Below, one piece after another: positions 31,979 to 33,612 of a stretch of 33,612 nt of DNA. How positions within the stretch are numbered: the first letter of the stretch is position 1; each line of letters begins with the position of its first letter. The stretch covers positions 1 through 33,612 of the forward strand of contig JAITUD010000233.1 of NCBI GenBank assembly GCA_031286555.1, in the 5' to 3' direction. Below the pieces are notes generated by a model. The model did not search any database, was not told the DNA's origin, and saw nothing but the letters and a program-made list of their open reading frames with translations. The translations under genes and the position numbers were made by a program. This DNA comes from Microbacterium sp. Lineage in GTDB: Bacteria > Actinomycetota > Actinomycetes > Actinomycetales > Microbacteriaceae.

Positions 31979-33256
31979 TCAGTTGCGGTCGAGGATCGCG
32001 CGGCCCGCGGTCGCGGCCGTGTCCAGCGCCTCCTTGGGCGAGAGGTCCCCGCGCAGCGCGGACTGGATGTAGGGGGCGAGAGCCGCCATCACCTGGCGGG
32101 CGACGGGGCTCGCCTCACCGGGGTTGGCGACGGAGAGCGCCTCTTTGAAAGTGTCGTAGTCGGGGCCTTCGGCCGGGGCCGCGACATCGGTACGCGGCGA
32201 GAAGTTGCCTGACGCCTTGCTGAGCTTCGCCTGGAAGTCGGGAGTCGACAGGTAGTTCAGCACCGCGTAGGCGGCGGCTCGGTTCTCCTTCTTGTTGATC
32301 GAGGTGAGCGCGATCAGACCGGGATTGCCGAAGGTCGCCTGCTCCTTGCCGGTGAACGGTGCCCCGACTTCGACACCTTCACCGCCTACCGCGGCCCGCA
32401 GCGGCCCCAGCTCGGACGGCCCGGCGTTCGTGCGGATTCCCACCTTGCCGGCGGCCCACTGAGAGCCATCGATCGCCACTCCCGCTGTCGCGGCGTCCGG
32501 CGGCAGACCGCCCTCCTTCATCAGATCGACGAGGAAGGTCAGAGCATTCACGCCTTCCTTGGAGTCGAAGGCGATGTCCTTGCCATCCTTCGTGAACACC
32601 GATCCACCGGCTTGCCACAGGAAGGGGTAGAACGTCAGATTCAGGGTCTGCTGGGCGCTGCCGGCGTAGTCCATCACTGCGATGCCCTTCTTCGCGAGCA
32701 CCGGTGCGGCTGCGTCGATCTCGTCCCAGGTCTTGGGGACCTCGAGCCCCGCCTCCTTGAAGAGCTTCGTGTTCACGACGTTCGCCGCGACATTCTGGAA
32801 GATCGGCAGGCCGTAGAGTTCGCCGTCGAATGTCGCCGCGTCGAGCGAGCTCGGGAAGAAGGCCTTCCGGTCCTTCTCCGGGAGGGCGTCGTCGATGGGC
32901 AGAACGCCGCCGACGTTGAGGTAGGTCGCCGCCATGTCGGGGGTGACCAGTGCGAGGTCGGGACCGGAGTTCGCCGCGAGGGCGGCGGAGATCTGCTCGT
33001 CACGCTTCGCGAAGGGCTGCAGTTCGATCTTCAGGTCCACATCGGGATAGGCCTTCTCGAAGTCCTTCTGGGTCTCGGTCCAGAATTCCTTGCTCGCGGT
33101 CTCGTCCTTGATCACCGGATACATCCACATGGTGACGGATCCCTTCGCCTCCTTCACGTCCTTGGCGTCAGGAACGGCGTTGGCGGATGAGCAGGCGGTC
33201 ACGGCGAGGGTGGCGATCGCGGCGATCGCTGCGCCCTGGAGGATGCGATGCTTCAT
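31979..33256 (-). CDS. ABC transporter sugar-binding lipoprotein
   Basis: The protein has 425 residues. The signal peptide ends in the lipobox VTAC (Cys22), and the body is a family 1 binding protein with typical YGLPIFQNVAANVVNTKLFKEAG. ATG 33256 is chosen over an upstream in-frame ATG because it starts a standard lipoprotein signal (MKHRILQGAAIAAIATLAV). The ribosome site is weak. The upstream sulfatase gene ends 31 bases away on the same strand, so the operon probably starts beyond the window. Confidence 0.9.
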   Translation of the reverse strand: MKHRILQGAAIAAIATLAVTACSSANAVPDAKDVKEAKGSVTMWMYPVIKDETASKEFWTETQKDFEKAYPDVDLKIELQPFAKRDEQISAALAANSGPDLALVTPDMAATYLNVGGVLPIDDALPEKDRKAFFPSSLDAATFDGELYGLPIFQNVAANVVNTKLFKEAGLEVPKTWDEIDAAAPVLAKKGIAVMDYAGSAQQTLNLTFYPFLWQAGGSVFTKDGKDIAFDSKEGVNALTFLVDLMKEGGLPPDAATAGVAIDGSQWAAGKVGIRTNAGPSELGPLRAAVGGEGVEVGAPFTGKEQATFGNPGLIALTSINKKENRAAAYAVLNYLSTPDFQAKLSKASGNFSPRTDVAAPAEGPDYDTFKEALSVANPGEASPVARQVMAALAPYIQSALRGDLSPKEALDTAATAGRAILDRN

Positions 33257-33287
33257 TGCAGTTCTCACTTTCGGGTAGGTACTGGTT

Positions 33288-33612
33288 TCAGGGATTGGAG
33301 GCGGGCGGGGCCGATGCCAGCCCGATACGCGCGAGTGTGTCGAGTGCGAGGGCATGCCGTGGGGACGCGGGCTCAGTCAGCAGCGGGTCGTCGACAGAGC
33401 TCATCCAGCGCCGCAGTGCGGACGCATGGTCGCTGATCTGCGAGATGCGGGAGGGGTCGTCGATGAGGTTTTCGAGTTCGTGCGGATCCCGCTCGAGGTC
33501 GTAGAACTCCATCAACGGACTGGTTCCGACGGTGGGACCGGTGAGATCGATCGGGGTGGTCCGATGCGTCCAAGACTGCGTCGGGTCCATGCTCTTGGGC
33601 GCATTCGAGAAG
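33288..33612 (-). CDS. Sulfatase, C-terminal fragment cut by the window end
   Basis: Only about 107 C-terminal residues are visible; the start and active site lie beyond base 33612. The segment MEFYDLERDPHELENLIDDPSR is the C-terminal signature of type I sulfatases. It closely resembles ELYDLEEDPQELQNVIDDPSR of the sulfatase at 12428-13906. It is the first visible gene of the operon with the binding protein, two permeases and the Gfo/Idh/MocA protein. Activation type and subfamily cannot be judged. Confidence 0.8.
   Translation of the reverse strand, partial: FSNAPKSMDPTQSWTHRTTPIDLTGPTVGTSPLMEFYDLERDPHELENLIDDPSRISQISDHASALRRWMSSVDDPLLTEPASPRHALALDTLARIGLASAPPASNP

Noticed and set aside
1..33612. 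tRNA, rRNA, CRISPR, insertion sequences, integrases or attachment sites
   Set aside because: No cloverleaf, repeat-spacer pattern, transposase or integrase motif was seen on either strand, so the island cannot be called mobile from this window.

Overview
The window is high-GC DNA with strong GC3 codon use, Shine-Dalgarno sites of the GGAGG/AAGGAG type, several probable leaderless regulator genes and very dense packing. The gene families, the GC content and the repeated GGATGC/GCATCC word suggest an actinobacterium of the Microbacteriaceae, most likely Microbacterium or a close relative. This is an inference from style, not from a marker gene. I see no rRNA, tRNA, CRISPR array, insertion sequence or integrase. 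No gene-free stretch exceeds 300 bases; the longest are about 220 bases and hold promoters or operators.

Left part (1-11694). This part holds the C-terminal piece of a secreted S53 acid protease, a DUF2127 membrane protein, a membrane-anchored HNH nuclease and a 3-hydroxyacyl-CoA dehydrogenase. A minus-strand catabolic operon follows (8677 to 3434): two sugar-type ABC permeases, a binding lipoprotein, a mandelate-racemase-family enzyme and a short-chain dehydrogenase, with a divergent GntR/FCD regulator. Next come a leaderless ArsR repressor coupled to a DUF2071 protein, a GNAT acetyltransferase, an orphan NrdI-like flavoprotein and a DUF1361 membrane protein. Two convergent gene pairs are separated by two palindromic terminators of strikingly similar design.

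Right part (12428-33612). This is a catabolic island with three sulfatases, two of them complete and one cut by the window end. It has three more binding-protein plus two-permease importers, a PHP/DUF3604 metalloprotein, a Tat-exported beta-propeller protein, a 2-hydroxyacid dehydrogenase and a Gfo/Idh/MocA protein. It also has two regulators, one LacI and one hybrid with a DeoR-type HTH and a LacI-type sensor. No glycoside hydrolase or ABC ATPase lies in the window. The complete sulfatases lack signal peptides, so the working model is import of sulfated sugars or oligosaccharides and desulfation inside the cell. Oxidoreductases would process the released units.

Regulatory logic visible in the DNA. 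A near-identical 14-base site with core ATCGATCTACC lies in front of both transcription units flanking the LacI gene. A shared 15-base site (12 identities) lies in front of both units flanking the DeoR/LacI hybrid. In three of the four importer operons a perfect or near-perfect GC-rich stem-loop begins 6-9 bases after the binding-protein stop codon, which probably sets binding protein in excess over the downstream genes.
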